DNA of 64,000 nucleotides from Oceanobacter sp. (GCA_002733645.1 NVWL01000015.1:20930-84929), one strand, 5' to 3'; positions 18,021 to 27,776 are shown, numbered from the stretch's first letter. Program-made: numbers and translations. Notes: generated by a model from the sequence alone, not told the origin.

Positions 18021-18198
18021 GGGCAGTCACTCTAAGAAGAATGCCTGTTTTTTTCAAAAGGTCAATTCTCGAAAAACCCCGGACAGTCACACTAAGAAGA
18101 ATGCCTGATTTTTTCACAAGGTCAATTGTGATAGCCTAAAATGAAGCCCCCGGACAGTCATTCTAAGAATAATGCCTGATTTTCCAGTGAGGTCAATT
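18021..18198 (+). repeat. Three tandem 47-bp repeats upstream of the RAYT gene
   Basis: Copies at 18021-18067, 18081-18127 and 18152-18198 share the frame GGACAGTCA..CTAAGAAGAATGCCTG, a T-rich middle, and AAGGTCAATT at the end. Spacing is irregular (60 and 71 bases). They sit 40-220 bases before the transposase start. The GACAGTCA core is the complement of the TGACTGTC motif scattered through 16.6-19.6 kb. Such arrays are expected next to RAYT genes, whose products act on palindromic repeats. The rest of the 301-base gap before the RAYT gene holds no gene. Confidence 0.8.
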
Positions 18199-18238
18199 CC
18201 TGTACGGTAATACCAATAAACAAATATGGGAGGCCATC

Positions 18239-19246
18239 ATGCCCAAACCAAGGAAGGAAATAATCTCGCTTGAAGCGACGCCCTACTACCACTGCGTATC
18301 ACGCTGTGTTCGCAAAGCGTTTCTATGTGGTACAGATTCAAGTGGTCGTAGCTTTGAGCATCGTAGAGGCTGGATCGAGCATCTACTCATTGAGCAGGCC
18401 AAAGTCTTTTGTATTGATATTGCTGCCTATGCGGTGATGTCTAATCACTTCCACATCGTACTCCACGTAAACCAATCTAAGGCCCGCAATCTAACGGATT
18501 TAGAAGTCGTACAACGTTGGCATCAGCTTTATAAAGGTAATCTGATCACACAGAAATTTGAGCGCGGTGACGAGCTATCAGAAGCTCAACTAGCCTTACT
18601 CGAAGACATGGTTAAAGAATTACGCGAAAGACTCATGAGTATTAGCTGGTACATGCGTAGGCTCAATGAGACTGTCGCCAGACTGGCTAATGACGAAGAC
18701 AACTGCACCGGCCACTTCTGGGAGGGAAGATTCAAATCTCAGGCTTTACTCGATGAAAAAGCGTTAGCTGCTTGCATGGCATATGTGGATCTCAACCCTG
18801 TTCGCGCAGCTATGGCAAAAACGCCCGAAGACTCTGCTCATACCTCAATACAAAAACGAGCAAAAAAAGCCAAAGCAACCTACTCGCCCAACCATCCACA
18901 GCAGCAAGTGCCCGAGCTACTCAACTTCGCCGGAAATCCAAAACAAGATATGCCAGATGGCATCCCCATGCGATTAACTGACTACTTAGACTTGGTTGAC
19001 TGGACTGGAAGGCAAATCAGAGAAAACAAACGCGGAGCAATTTCAGAAAGCGAACCAGCAATAATGGATCGCCTAGGCATTGATGCAGAGCACTGGCTCT
19101 ACATCACACAGAACTTTGAATCAGAGTTCAAAGGTATCGTCGGAGCCGTCGATGAAGTTAAATCTAAAATATCCCTCTTCTGGGATGACCAACGAGAACG
19201 AAGGCGAACAGCAGGGATTCAGGCCTGTAAGCTAAGGCTTTCTTAG
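18239..19246 (+). CDS. REP-associated tyrosine transposase (RAYT, Y1_Tnp/IS200-like)
   Basis: A 335-residue RAYT-type single-strand transposase. The His-hydrophobic-His metal site is MSNHFHIVLH (about residues 74-83), and the catalytic Tyr is in ISWYMRRLNE (about 138-147). Further family marks are GHFWEGRFKSQALLDEKALAACMAYVDLNPVRA. The N-terminus RKEIISLEATPYYHCVSRCVRKAFLCG is also typical. RAYTs are thought to mobilise REP/BIME palindromes rather than themselves. The gene is complete. The upstream 47-bp repeats and the downstream 160-bp repeats make up its likely substrate. The block has displaced part of an ABC ATPase gene on the right. Confidence 0.92.
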   Translation: MPKPRKEIISLEATPYYHCVSRCVRKAFLCGTDSSGRSFEHRRGWIEHLLIEQAKVFCIDIAAYAVMSNHFHIVLHVNQSKARNLTDLEVVQRWHQLYKGNLITQKFERGDELSEAQLALLEDMVKELRERLMSISWYMRRLNETVARLANDEDNCTGHFWEGRFKSQALLDEKALAACMAYVDLNPVRAAMAKTPEDSAHTSIQKRAKKAKATYSPNHPQQQVPELLNFAGNPKQDMPDGIPMRLTDYLDLVDWTGRQIRENKRGAISESEPAIMDRLGIDAEHWLYITQNFESEFKGIVGAVDEVKSKISLFWDDQRERRRTAGIQACKLRLS

Positions 19247-19278
19247 CTAAAAAAAATCAAACTAAACAACAACCAGAA

Positions 19279-19612
19279 ATATCAGAAGCCTCTGAGATAC
19301 CACCTCGTCTAAAACAGTCAATTCGTACGAAAATCGACACCTTCTCTCATTTAAAGCTTATCCCTCTATCTAAAAAAATAGCGGTGAAATTCAACGCGGA
19401 ATTCCGACAGATTTCCTCATACGCTGACTGTCTTGTTTATTACTCACGACCCATATCAGAAACCTCTGAGATTAAGTCACATCTAAAAACGGCAATTTTT
19501 TTACGAAGTTCAGCTTTTCAAGCTCTTAGCTCTCAAAATCTCACTAAAAAAATCAGCGGTAAAATTTAATGCGAAATTTCGACAGATTTTTTCATACGTT
19601 GACTGTCTTTTG
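19279..19612 (+). repeat. Two imperfect ~160-bp direct repeats downstream of RAYT
   Basis: Units 19279-19440 and 19453-19612 both begin ATATCAGAARCCTCTGAGAT and run through similar ATTYCGACAGATTT segments. They end with ACGYTGACTGTCTT. The second unit stops exactly where the truncated ABC ATPase reading frame resumes homology. The 356 bases between the RAYT stop and the ATPase remnant hold no other gene. The TGACTGTC ends are complementary to the GACAGTCA of the upstream repeats. Confidence 0.75.
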
Positions 19613-19767
19613 TTTTGCTGGAAGAACTGAATCAGCAAGGTACTACCCTGATTGTCGTGACGCATGATCAAGCCATAGGCAACCGCGCTCACCGACGTTT
19701 ACGTATGGTCGACGGTAAAATCGTCAGTGACGATACAAACCCAGCCGCTATAAGTAGTTCAACATGA
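19603..19767 (+). pseudogene. C-terminal remnant of an ABC exporter ATPase (MacB/LolD type)
   Basis: The frame runs from a stop at 19600 to TGA at 19765-19767. From 19615 it encodes [20 protein letters not shown] followed by a [14 protein letters not shown] tail. This is the end of an ABC ATPase, with the switch His (VTHD) and the typical C-terminal strand. Walker A, signature and Walker B parts are absent: the sequence to the left is the RAYT-linked repeat. The stop overlaps the start of the next permease gene (ATGA), as in an intact operon. So an ATPase gene was cut by insertion or deletion. No 5' half is present in the window. Confidence 0.85.
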
Positions 19768-20981
19768 TACGGCTGGATGACCACTTCCGCTTTAGCCTAA
19801 GGGCAATCGTGCGCCAGCGTTTTCGCACGGCCATGCAATTACTCGCCATGGCGATAGGTGTACTGGCGGTTGTGTTACTCACCGGTATTGGTGAAGGTGG
19901 CCGACGTTTTGTGATGGCCGAATTCGCCAGCCTTGGCAGCGATGTGCTCATCATGTTGCCCGGACGAAAAGAAACCACCGGCGGCTTACCACCACTCAGT
20001 GGTGAAGGCACCCGTGACATCACTTTAGAAGATGCTGAAAGCTTAAGTCGAATTACCGGCATTGATGCCATCGCGGCGATTGTGGTTGGCACCAGCCGCC
20101 TCAGTGCCGGAGGCATAAGCCGTGAAAGCATGGTGATGGGCACCAACCAAGAATTCTTTAAAATTCGTAACCTACAGCTCAGCCAAGGCCAATGGTTTAC
20201 CACCCGTGAAGGCCGCCGCAGCCGCCCTGAATGCGTCGTTGGTAGTCGCCTACGCGATGAGTTATTTGGCCCGAACAAAGCCCTCGGACAATGGTTAAAC
20301 ATTGCCGATTACCGCTGTCGTATTAGTGGTATTTTGGCGGATTCTGGCACAGGGTTTGGCTTTGATATGGGCGATGTTTTATTGATCCCGGTAGACAACG
20401 CTATGCAGATATTCGACACCGAAGGGCTGTTTCGAGTCATGCTGCAAGTGCGCAACACAGAGACAATTCCGGCCTTAATAACCGCCATCGAAAATCAAAT
20501 GCAAACCCGCCACGACGGCCAGCTTGATATTACCATCGTGACGCCTGACTCTTTATTGAATGCGTTTAATCAAGTGTTACTCATCATGACCCTCGCCGTG
20601 ACCGGCATTGCGGCAATCAGCCTGATCGTCGCGGGCGTATTAATCATGAATATGACATTAATAGGCGTGGCACAACGACGCACTGAAATTGGCTTACTCA
20701 AAGCCCTTGGGGCATCAAGCCGCGAAGTGCGCAGTTTATTCGTAACGGAGTCGACCTTGCTCGCCACTAGCGGTGCAGTGCTCGGCATTGTTCTCGCCCA
20801 GATTTTGCTGTTTGCCCTACGCCAGCGATTCCCAGAGGTGCCTTTTGCCACACCACTGTGGGCCATTGCTGCCGCCCTATTTGTGGCTGGCAGTGCCGGA
20901 TTTTTATTCTCATGGATTCCTGCACACCGGGCGGCCAGTTTGCCTCCGGTAACCGCACTGCAATCACAGGCGGGCAAATAA
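19764..20981 (+). CDS. ABC exporter permease, FtsX/MacB type (first of pair)
   Basis: A 405-residue permease with the MacB layout. It has an N-terminal membrane helix (about 22-42, [18 protein letters not shown]), a large periplasmic domain (about 50-260) containing [17 protein letters not shown] and [12 protein letters not shown], and three C-terminal helices. The FtsX signature around residue 300 is [18 protein letters not shown]. The family exports peptides, lipoproteins or small molecules, powered by a cytoplasmic ATPase. Its start overlaps the stop of the truncated ATPase, and the second permease begins one base after its own stop. Without that ATPase, function depends on one encoded elsewhere. 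Confidence 0.88.
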   Translation: MIRLDDHFRFSLRAIVRQRFRTAMQLLAMAIGVLAVVLLTGIGEGGRRFVMAEFASLGSDVLIMLPGRKETTGGLPPLSGEGTRDITLEDAESLSRITGIDAIAAIVVGTSRLSAGGISRESMVMGTNQEFFKIRNLQLSQGQWFTTREGRRSRPECVVGSRLRDELFGPNKALGQWLNIADYRCRISGILADSGTGFGFDMGDVLLIPVDNAMQIFDTEGLFRVMLQVRNTETIPALITAIENQMQTRHDGQLDITIVTPDSLLNAFNQVLLIMTLAVTGIAAISLIVAGVLIMNMTLIGVAQRRTEIGLLKALGASSREVRSLFVTESTLLATSGAVLGIVLAQILLFALRQRFPEVPFATPLWAIAAALFVAGSAGFLFSWIPAHRAASLPPVTALQSQAGK

Positions 20982-20982
20982 T

Positions 20983-22182
20983 ATGATCAGACCACGCGAC
21001 TGGCTGCGCTTAGCTTCTTCCCCCGTGACTGGCAACATCAGCAAAAGCTTGCTGACTGCCTTGGGCATTGCGATTGGTATTGCCGCCGTTACCTTGCTCA
21101 CCACATTAGGCCAAGGCGTACGCCAATACGTGACTGACAGCTTTTCACAGTTTGGTACACGTATTATTGCCGTCACACCCGGGCACAGTGAAACCGCTGG
21201 CATGGCAGGCGGATTGCTCAGTTCAGTGCGTTTACTGACACTCGACGACGCCGAAGCACTGGCGCGCTTACCCGGCACCGAATGGGTGGTATCAAATGTG
21301 CAAGGCTCTGGCCCTATTCGTTATGGCGAGCGTGTGCGCAGTACCGAAATTATTGGCACCACACCCGACTTCTCAAAAGCGTGGGACTTCCCCTTGGCTA
21401 TGGGCAAATTCCTACCAGATACTGGCGGCAACAGCCCAGCCGTTGCCGTGATTGGGGACAAACTTCACCAAGAACTTTTTAATCGCAAAAATCCTCTGGG
21501 CGAATTTATTCGTGTCGGCGGGCAACGATTCCGCGTTATTGGCGTGATGCAGCCCAAAGGCTCGACGCTAGGTTTTGACCTCGATGACATGGCCTACATC
21601 CCTGCCGACCGGGGGTTAGCACTGTTTAATCGCGAAGGCTTAATGGAAGTAGATGTTGTGTTCTCGCCTAACACCACCTCCGAGGTGATGATAAAACGCA
21701 TAAAAGCCCAACTGCTGCGCCGCCACGGCCAAGAAGATTTCACCCTTACCAGCCAAGACGAAATGCTCGGCAGCATGAACCGTATTTTAGGGATGTTAAC
21801 CCTAGGCGTAACAGCGCTTGGGGGCATATCACTGCTCGTGGGCGGCGTCGGGATCTTTACTATCATGACCACCAACCTTACTGAACGCACCGCCGAAATT
21901 GGACTACTGCGAGCCATCGGCTGCCCACGTCATCAATTACTGAGTTTGTTTCTAGGCGAAGCGATTATATTGTCGCTATTTGGGGCAGGCATAGGCATCG
22001 CTATTACCGGGGTGATCGTCGGGTTAGTAAGCATATTAGTGCCTGAATTTCCAGTGCAACTGCAAGCCAGCACATTTTTTATTGCCGCTGGAGTGGCCAT
22101 TGTTACTGGTCTACTCTCAGGTATATGGCCAGCGTGGAAATCATCCAGATTAAGCCCGATTGAAGCGCTCAGAAGTGAATAG
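20983..22182 (+). CDS. ABC exporter permease, FtsX/MacB type (second of pair)
   Basis: A 399-residue paralogue of the preceding permease with the same topology. It has a first helix near residue 21-41 (LLTALGIAIGIAAVTLLTTLG), a periplasmic domain with GTRIIAVTPGHSETAGMAGG and VIGDKLHQELFNRKNPLGE, and a C-terminal FtsX core with ERTAEIGLLRAIGCPRHQL. Final helices end in IWPAWKSSRLSPIEALRSE, the classic MacB/LolC C-terminus. Two different half-permeases in tandem suggest a heterodimeric exporter. Start ATG follows the upstream stop at once. A CBS-domain gene follows after 25 bases. Confidence 0.88.
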   Translation: MIRPRDWLRLASSPVTGNISKSLLTALGIAIGIAAVTLLTTLGQGVRQYVTDSFSQFGTRIIAVTPGHSETAGMAGGLLSSVRLLTLDDAEALARLPGTEWVVSNVQGSGPIRYGERVRSTEIIGTTPDFSKAWDFPLAMGKFLPDTGGNSPAVAVIGDKLHQELFNRKNPLGEFIRVGGQRFRVIGVMQPKGSTLGFDLDDMAYIPADRGLALFNREGLMEVDVVFSPNTTSEVMIKRIKAQLLRRHGQEDFTLTSQDEMLGSMNRILGMLTLGVTALGGISLLVGGVGIFTIMTTNLTERTAEIGLLRAIGCPRHQLLSLFLGEAIILSLFGAGIGIAITGVIVGLVSILVPEFPVQLQASTFFIAAGVAIVTGLLSGIWPAWKSSRLSPIEALRSE

Positions 22183-22207
22183 CCTCCAATAAGAGATCAC
22201 AGTACGC

Positions 22208-22639
22208 ATGCAAATAAAATCACTCATGACTAAACGCGTTGTTTCTGTAGACATGGATGACACCCTAGCCACAATTAAAGGAATTTTCGAGCACATGTAC
22301 TTTCACCATGTACTGGTGATAGAAAAAGGAAAACTCCTTGGCGTAATCTCAGACCGAGACCTATTTAAAGCACTCAGCCCAAATTTAGGGCAAGCGTCAG
22401 AAAACGAGCACGATACCGCGACGCTAAAGAAACGGGTTCATCAAATAATGACGCGTAAACCAATTACCGTTCGTGGTGATAATGACGTATACGATGCTAT
22501 CGCCCTATTCAACCAGCATTCGATTTCGTGTTTACCGGTATTAGACGAAGACCAAAAAGTCATTGGGATCTTAACTTGGCGGGACATATTAAGAGCGCTT
22601 GAAGCACGACAAAAACGAAAACTATCAAGCCAACAGTAA
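22208..22639 (+). CDS. Tandem CBS-domain protein
   Basis: A 143-residue protein made almost wholly of two CBS domains. The first covers about 1-60 (SLMTKRVVSVDMDDTLATIKGIF, GVISDRDLFKAL), the second about 78-135 (IMTRKPITVRGDNDVYDAIALF, LPVLDEDQKVIGILTWRDILRAL). Such pairs bind adenine nucleotides and regulate partner enzymes or transporters. No catalytic domain is attached. It may be co-transcribed with the permease pair. The partner is unknown. Confidence 0.88.
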   Translation: MQIKSLMTKRVVSVDMDDTLATIKGIFEHMYFHHVLVIEKGKLLGVISDRDLFKALSPNLGQASENEHDTATLKKRVHQIMTRKPITVRGDNDVYDAIALFNQHSISCLPVLDEDQKVIGILTWRDILRALEARQKRKLSSQQ

Positions 22640-22653
22640 ATTCGTTAGAAAAA

Positions 22654-22989
22654 CTAGTTGGGTGACACACCTAAGCTCTCCGCGGCCTCATCGAGTAATT
22701 CGCGCTCGCCACTGATGCATTGGTAATACACTTCTGAGGACACCTTGCCGTCGTACTTAACCTCAACGTACAAATACTCTTCGTCGTACGCGGGCAAATT
22801 TAGCAGCATCAACATGGTATCAATAAGTTCTATCCGGTTTTCATCGCCGTCTTCATAGCCTGCCTGATAAAACACATCATCAACGCAAGACGCGACGGTT
22901 TGAATCTTCAGAATTTCGAGATCAGAAGGTTGCTCAGCTAAGGCTGTAGGTACAAACAAAAAAGTAGATAAAAGTAACAGTAAACGCAT
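22654..22989 (-). CDS. Secreted protein of unknown function
   Basis: A 111-residue protein with a clear Sec signal peptide (MRLLLLLSTFLFVPTALA, cleavage near AEQ). The mature part is acidic, with two Cys (TVASCVDDVFYQAG and VYYQCISGERELL) that could form a disulfide in the periplasm. The ATG at 22989 is chosen because it places the signal peptide at the N-terminus; upstream in-frame ATGs at 23013 and 23043 would add a polar leader. No family recognised. It ends 14 bases from the convergent CBS gene. Confidence 0.65.
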   Translation of the reverse strand: MRLLLLLSTFLFVPTALAEQPSDLEILKIQTVASCVDDVFYQAGYEDGDENRIELIDTMLMLLNLPAYDEEYLYVEVKYDGKVSSEVYYQCISGERELLDEAAESLGVSPN

Positions 22990-23122
22990 TGTATTTATTC
23001 TTGTCGTTAACATCTTTGAAAGACTATCAGACGTGTATCCCATTGGGCCACGATAAATATGTTAAAAGGTGTAACCATTCCAAAATCTCTTTAGCCGTTT
23101 CGGTATAACATTGAGCAAAATC

Positions 23123-23153
23123 AAAACAGCCGCCAATAAAGGCGGCTGTTTTT
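23123..23153 (-). terminator. Terminator after the RND efflux operon
   Basis: An AACAGCCGCC/GGCGGCTGTT stem with a short AT-rich loop, A-rich on the left and T-rich on the right. It lies 12 bases past the RND pump stop on the minus strand, and could also act in the other direction. Confidence 0.8.
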
Positions 23154-23165
23154 CTTTTATACCCG

Positions 23166-26100
23166 CTAAGACCTAGGCGGAGTTATTTTGTGAGTAATGG
23201 AATACATGACAGGCACAACGCCTAGTGTAAGTACTGTTGCAAACCCCAGGCCGAAAGCAATAACGACAGCCATCGCACTAAAGAATGCATCGGTTAATAA
23301 AGGTAACATCCCTAAAATAGTCGTAAGTGCTGCCATAGTGACGGGCCGTAAACGGCTCATTGATGCGTGGTATATCGCATCGAAAGAATGGTGTTCATCA
23401 GAAAGAATTTTAATTTGATCAACCAATACAATCCCATTTTTTACGATCATGCCTGATAAACTGAGTAAACCAAGCAGCGCCATAAAGCCGAATTCAGCAT
23501 TCAATAACAACATACCGGCACTCACCCCAATCAAGGCTAATGGTACACAAGCCCAAATCACTAATGCGCTACGCAATTCGTTAAACAGCAAAATGGTTAA
23601 GATAAACATAATTAAATAACCAAGAGGCAAGGATGAGAACAAACTCTCCTGCGCTTCTCCTGCTGTTTCAAACTCTCCCCCCCAAGAAAGGCTATAGCCC
23701 GATGGGAGAGGTATTGCTTCTAACTTAGGTCGCAGGCGTTTCAGTAAGCTATCGGCGGTGAACTCTGTTTCGAATGATGGGTCTGCATAGATTGTAATTG
23801 TGCGCTTTCGATCACGACGATCAATAATAGGATCTTCATAACGCACTTCAAAACTTTGAACCACTTGCTCAATAGGAATGTAGCGACTGAATACAGGACT
23901 CCAAATTTGCAATTCCATTAAGCTATCAATATCTAAGCGCTCTTCAGCAGGAGGACGCATAATAATGTCTTTTAAGTTAGTCCCATCACGATACACCCCT
24001 ATTTTTTTACCACTGAAACTAAGGTGCATAAAGTCATCTAGATCTTGCTTAGAAATACCTGCACGTCGGGCGTTATCCTCGTTAAATACAGGGCGAACCA
24101 CTTTAACGCGTTGACGCCAATTGTTACGCACACTGTCCGTATCTGGATCAGCAAGAAAGATGGCTTCTGCTTGCTCGGCTAAGCCACGTAGCACTGCTTG
24201 ATCTGGGCCTGAAAAACGCGCCTCAATCTTAGCGTCAGTTCCTGGGCCGACTTGTAAGCGTTTGAATTTAACAAACGCATTAGGCAACTCCGTTGATGTC
24301 CACGCCATTGCTTCTTTAATAAGCCCCGGGATTTGATCACGTTCTTCGGTACGAATCATCACTTGTGCATACGCAGGATAATCTTTTTCTGGCGCATAAG
24401 TCAGCATGAAGCGTTGCTCACCGCGGCCTATAGTCGCTGAAGTATATTCAACTTCATCCCGCTGCGTAAAATAGTTTTCAAGCTTCTTAGCTTGATCTTC
24501 TACGGCATGAATGTCTGTACCTTCTGGCATCCAGATATCGACAAAAAATATCGGAGTATTTGACGGTGGAAAGAAGCTTTGCTTAACAAAGCCAAATCCG
24601 TAAATACTTACCATCAATAGACCTACCATACTCAACATTGTCAGGGCACGATTTACCAGCAAGAATTTTAATATTGCACCATACACAGTGTAGAGTGCGC
24701 CTTTGTATGGATCTGAATCTGAGTCATTACCATCACTTTTTTCTTCTTTGTTAAACAATAGATGACAAAGAAAAGGGGTTAATGTAATTGCCGTAATCCA
24801 ACTCAAAAGCAATGAAATCAACAACACATAGAACAACGATCCCACAAACTCACCGGTAGAGTCAGGTGACAAGCCGATTGGGGCGAAAGCAGTAATAGCA
24901 ATGACCGTGGCTCCCAATAATGGCCACTGAGTTTGTTTTACAATTTCATAAGCTGCACGCGTTCGACTAAGCCCTCGTTTAAGCCCAACCATTATGCCCT
25001 CGGTGACAACCAATGCATTATCCACCAACATCCCGAGAGCGATAATCAATGCCCCCAAAGATATTCGATGCAGCTCAATGGATAAAATATCCATCATAAT
25101 AAAGGTGCCAAATATGGTCAGTAATAAAATAGCACCAATGATCAAACCAGCACGCACCCCCATAAATAGTAGAAGTACTGCAATTACGATAATGACCGAC
25201 GCGAGTAAATTCAGAACGAAACCCGTAGACGAGGCATCCACTTCAGCAGGTTGATCGTACAAGGTGTGAATATCAATGCCTAGTGGACGATTATTATCTA
25301 GGCGCTTCAGCTCTTCGCGCATCAACTCACCGACTTTGACAACGTTAACTCCTTTGTTAAAGGAAACACCAATGTGCAACGTTTTTTCGCTTTTATATTT
25401 CAAAAGGTGTGTCGGTACTTCTGCTACCCCCTCAGAAATACTGGCAATATCTTTTAAATAAATTAGCTTTTCTGAGCCGGCACCACTTACTAGTAAATTC
25501 CCTAGTTCTTGTACGCTGGTAAATTCACCGGTTGGATTAATACGAATATATTCACTACCAAGGCGAATATGACCCGCATCTTGAATGATATTCTGAGTAT
25601 CTAACAGGTCATATACACGTGATAGTGGTATTCCTAGGTTGGTCATTTTTTCACGAGCGATATCAATAAATACTCGCTCTTCTTGCTCTCCCGTTATATT
25701 AACTTTGGAGACACCCTTCATGACTGCAAACTCACGCTTTAAGTAATTAGCATAATCATTCAGCTCTTCGTAACTAAAATTTTCTCCGGTAATCGCCAGT
25801 AGCACACCGTATACATCACCAAAGTCGTCAACCACGATTGGTGGATCAACACCCGGCGGTAAGTTATGTTTTTCGTCATTGATTTTCCGGCGTAATTCAT
25901 CCCAAATTTGAGGTAACTCTTCTGCCTGATAAGTAGGCTTGACGACAATATGAATTTGAGAAATTCCAGCCTTTGACACTGACTTTACATGTTTAATATA
26001 TGGAAGTGACTGAATGGAATCTTCTAATGGCGCCGTCACCTCCTCCTCAACCTGAAGCGCATTAGCACCGGAATAATTGGTAATCACCATAGCTTCTTTA

Positions 26101-26264
26101 ATGGTGAATGGTGGATCTTCTAAACGCCCTAACCCTAGGTAACTAGAAATCCCACCAACCAGCAGGATAATCAGTACGAGCCAACTCGTTGTCGAATTCC
26201 GAATAAAATAAGTAGCACTATTACCGCGGGCCTTCTCGTTTGGTTTAACATTGTTATCTGTCAT
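23166..26264 (-). CDS. RND-family efflux pump, inner-membrane transporter
   Basis: A 1032-residue RND transporter of the AcrB/MexF-like superfamily (HAE1 type), a proton-driven inner-membrane pump. After a polar N-terminus, the first helix (about 24-43, STTSWLVLIILLVGG) leads to a porter domain. Helices 2-6 (about 345-500) hold the GALIIALGMLVDNALVVTEG motif of TM4 with the proton-relay Asp. A second half follows (helix 7 around 545). It ends in TM10-12 with LSLSGMIVKNGIVLVDQI and RLRPVTMAALTTILGMLPL. The membrane-fusion gene is two bases upstream. No outer-membrane TolC-type gene follows, so a shared one is likely used. Substrate unknown. Confidence 0.93.
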   Translation of the reverse strand: MTDNNVKPNEKARGNSATYFIRNSTTSWLVLIILLVGGISSYLGLGRLEDPPFTIKEAMVITNYSGANALQVEEEVTAPLEDSIQSLPYIKHVKSVSKAGISQIHIVVKPTYQAEELPQIWDELRRKINDEKHNLPPGVDPPIVVDDFGDVYGVLLAITGENFSYEELNDYANYLKREFAVMKGVSKVNITGEQEERVFIDIAREKMTNLGIPLSRVYDLLDTQNIIQDAGHIRLGSEYIRINPTGEFTSVQELGNLLVSGAGSEKLIYLKDIASISEGVAEVPTHLLKYKSEKTLHIGVSFNKGVNVVKVGELMREELKRLDNNRPLGIDIHTLYDQPAEVDASSTGFVLNLLASVIIVIAVLLLFMGVRAGLIIGAILLLTIFGTFIMMDILSIELHRISLGALIIALGMLVDNALVVTEGIMVGLKRGLSRTRAAYEIVKQTQWPLLGATVIAITAFAPIGLSPDSTGEFVGSLFYVLLISLLLSWITAITLTPFLCHLLFNKEEKSDGNDSDSDPYKGALYTVYGAILKFLLVNRALTMLSMVGLLMVSIYGFGFVKQSFFPPSNTPIFFVDIWMPEGTDIHAVEDQAKKLENYFTQRDEVEYTSATIGRGEQRFMLTYAPEKDYPAYAQVMIRTEERDQIPGLIKEAMAWTSTELPNAFVKFKRLQVGPGTDAKIEARFSGPDQAVLRGLAEQAEAIFLADPDTDSVRNNWRQRVKVVRPVFNEDNARRAGISKQDLDDFMHLSFSGKKIGVYRDGTNLKDIIMRPPAEERLDIDSLMELQIWSPVFSRYIPIEQVVQSFEVRYEDPIIDRRDRKRTITIYADPSFETEFTADSLLKRLRPKLEAIPLPSGYSLSWGGEFETAGEAQESLFSSLPLGYLIMFILTILLFNELRSALVIWACVPLALIGVSAGMLLLNAEFGFMALLGLLSLSGMIVKNGIVLVDQIKILSDEHHSFDAIYHASMSRLRPVTMAALTTILGMLPLLTDAFFSAMAVVIAFGLGFATVLTLGVVPVMYSITHKITPPRS

Positions 26265-26266
26265 GA

Positions 26267-27364
26267 TTATAGACCTCGCTCTTTCAACCAGGGGCGAATC
26301 TTCATGCCTTCAACAGCTTGATGTACTCCAGAATCGAGAATTTTATCTCCGGGGTTTAGCCCAACTTTTATTTCTATTCCATTGGCTGTTAACTTACCGA
26401 CCTCAACAGGCACGGCTGTTAATGTTTGGTCATCCTTCACTAGCCATACGCTGGCTTGATTGCTGCCTTGCGCTTGGTTTGCTTGTTGAAAAACACTATT
26501 AGCCGGTACCACCATCATATCAATGCGCTGGCTGAATATTTTATTCAGATCAACATATACACTGGCCGACATACCGGGGAGTACGTTTAAATTTTCGGGA
26601 CGAGGGAGTGTCAGTGTAACGGTATAGCTTCCAGTGGCACTGTCTGCTTGAGAGGTATGTTCTTTATACGTGGCTTTAAAACGTTTATTAGGGAGAGCAT
26701 CGAATTCTGTTTCTGGCTTGTAGTTTGATGTCTTACTGTTCTGCGAAATTTGCACCATGATACTTTCAGGAACTTGCAGATTCACTTCAAGTTGATCTTG
26801 AACTTGAAGCACAGCAATGGTCGTACCGGCATTGATGGATTGATGGTTATCGGCAAAAACATTCGCAACCGTGCCATCAAAAGGTGCTTTTAATTCAGTG
26901 TAAGACAAATCTGACTGGGCTGTTTTTAATGCCGCTTTACTAATATCTAAATCGGCTTTTGCTTGATCTAGTTGCGACTGAGATATTTGTGCCATTTTAA
27001 ACAAGTTTTTAACACGTTCATATTGTGCGTGAGCTAATTCATAGCGTGCTTTGCGATCATCAACTTGAACTTGATAATCGGCAGGATCTAGTGCTGCTAG
27101 CACATCGCCCTCTTTAACTGCTTGCCCAGACTGCGCAGGCAATTTCAATAATTCACCACTCACCCGAAAAGCAAGCGACGCACGCTCTGCAGATTGTACT
27201 TGAGCAGGAAAGCGACGTACTTGGGCTTCATCTGGCGAGCCAACTTGAAATATCTTAGCTGGACGAACTCCCTCAGCTTCTACTTCAGGTGTTGTTTCTT
27301 TACAACCGCTTAATGCGGACATGACAGCTAAGCCGACAATCACGTAATAAGTCGAAATACGCAT
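26267..27364 (-). CDS. RND efflux periplasmic adaptor (membrane-fusion) lipoprotein
   Basis: A 365-residue HlyD/AcrA-type adaptor that links the RND pump to an outer-membrane channel. The N-terminal signal peptide ends in a lipobox (ALSGCKE), so it is probably lipid-anchored. The chain has a lipoyl half-motif (SGQAVKEGDVLAALDPADYQVQVDD), a coiled-coil hairpin (about 100-140, YELAHAQYERVKNLFKMAQISQ), the second lipoyl half (DLSYTELKAPFDGTVANVF), and the beta-barrel and membrane-proximal domains (LPGMSASVYVDL). It is the first gene of the two-gene operon. The 412-base region upstream diverges to the helicase; no local TetR-type regulator is encoded. Confidence 0.92.
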   Translation of the reverse strand: MRISTYYVIVGLAVMSALSGCKETTPEVEAEGVRPAKIFQVGSPDEAQVRRFPAQVQSAERASLAFRVSGELLKLPAQSGQAVKEGDVLAALDPADYQVQVDDRKARYELAHAQYERVKNLFKMAQISQSQLDQAKADLDISKAALKTAQSDLSYTELKAPFDGTVANVFADNHQSINAGTTIAVLQVQDQLEVNLQVPESIMVQISQNSKTSNYKPETEFDALPNKRFKATYKEHTSQADSATGSYTVTLTLPRPENLNVLPGMSASVYVDLNKIFSQRIDMMVVPANSVFQQANQAQGSNQASVWLVKDDQTLTAVPVEVGKLTANGIEIKVGLNPGDKILDSGVHQAVEGMKIRPWLKERGL

Positions 27365-27776
27365 AGAACTTTCCCGTTGTTGTTTAAAGTGAAGCCATAT
27401 TCATCATGGACGACTTTTCTGGATGCGCCAGATATGGAACATTTTAAATCAACAGGGAGACATAAATTGCACGCGTTTCCGCAACCATTAATCTCAAGAG
27501 AGAGACAATCAATATTAAAAATACAATAATAGTAATTATTTTAGACTAATCTGGCCGAAAATAGCACAAACGCTTGAGAGTAATGCTTTATTAGTCACAA
27601 CCCATACTGAATCAACTATTAATAAAGTATTTTAAAAGCCCATCACTTCCAAGTTAGATAAATATATGCACAAGATTAGAAAGCTCTACCCACAACGTTT
27701 ATTGCAGCACTGAAGTCCCTGACTTTATTTGTACGGTGGTATACTCCGCGCCTTTGTACTTCTGTGGATCAATACC
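27365..27776. promoter_or_regulatory. 412-bp divergent intergenic region, efflux operon / helicase
   Basis: AT-rich DNA with no convincing gene. It must hold the promoter for the RND operon leftward and for the DEAD-box gene rightward. For the latter, TATACT at 27740-27745 is a plausible -10 box with CTGACT (27719-27724) as a weak -35, spaced by 15 bases. ATAATAGTAATTATT near 27525 is a near-palindrome that could bind a regulator. I see no terminator or RNA structure. Confidence 0.45.
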
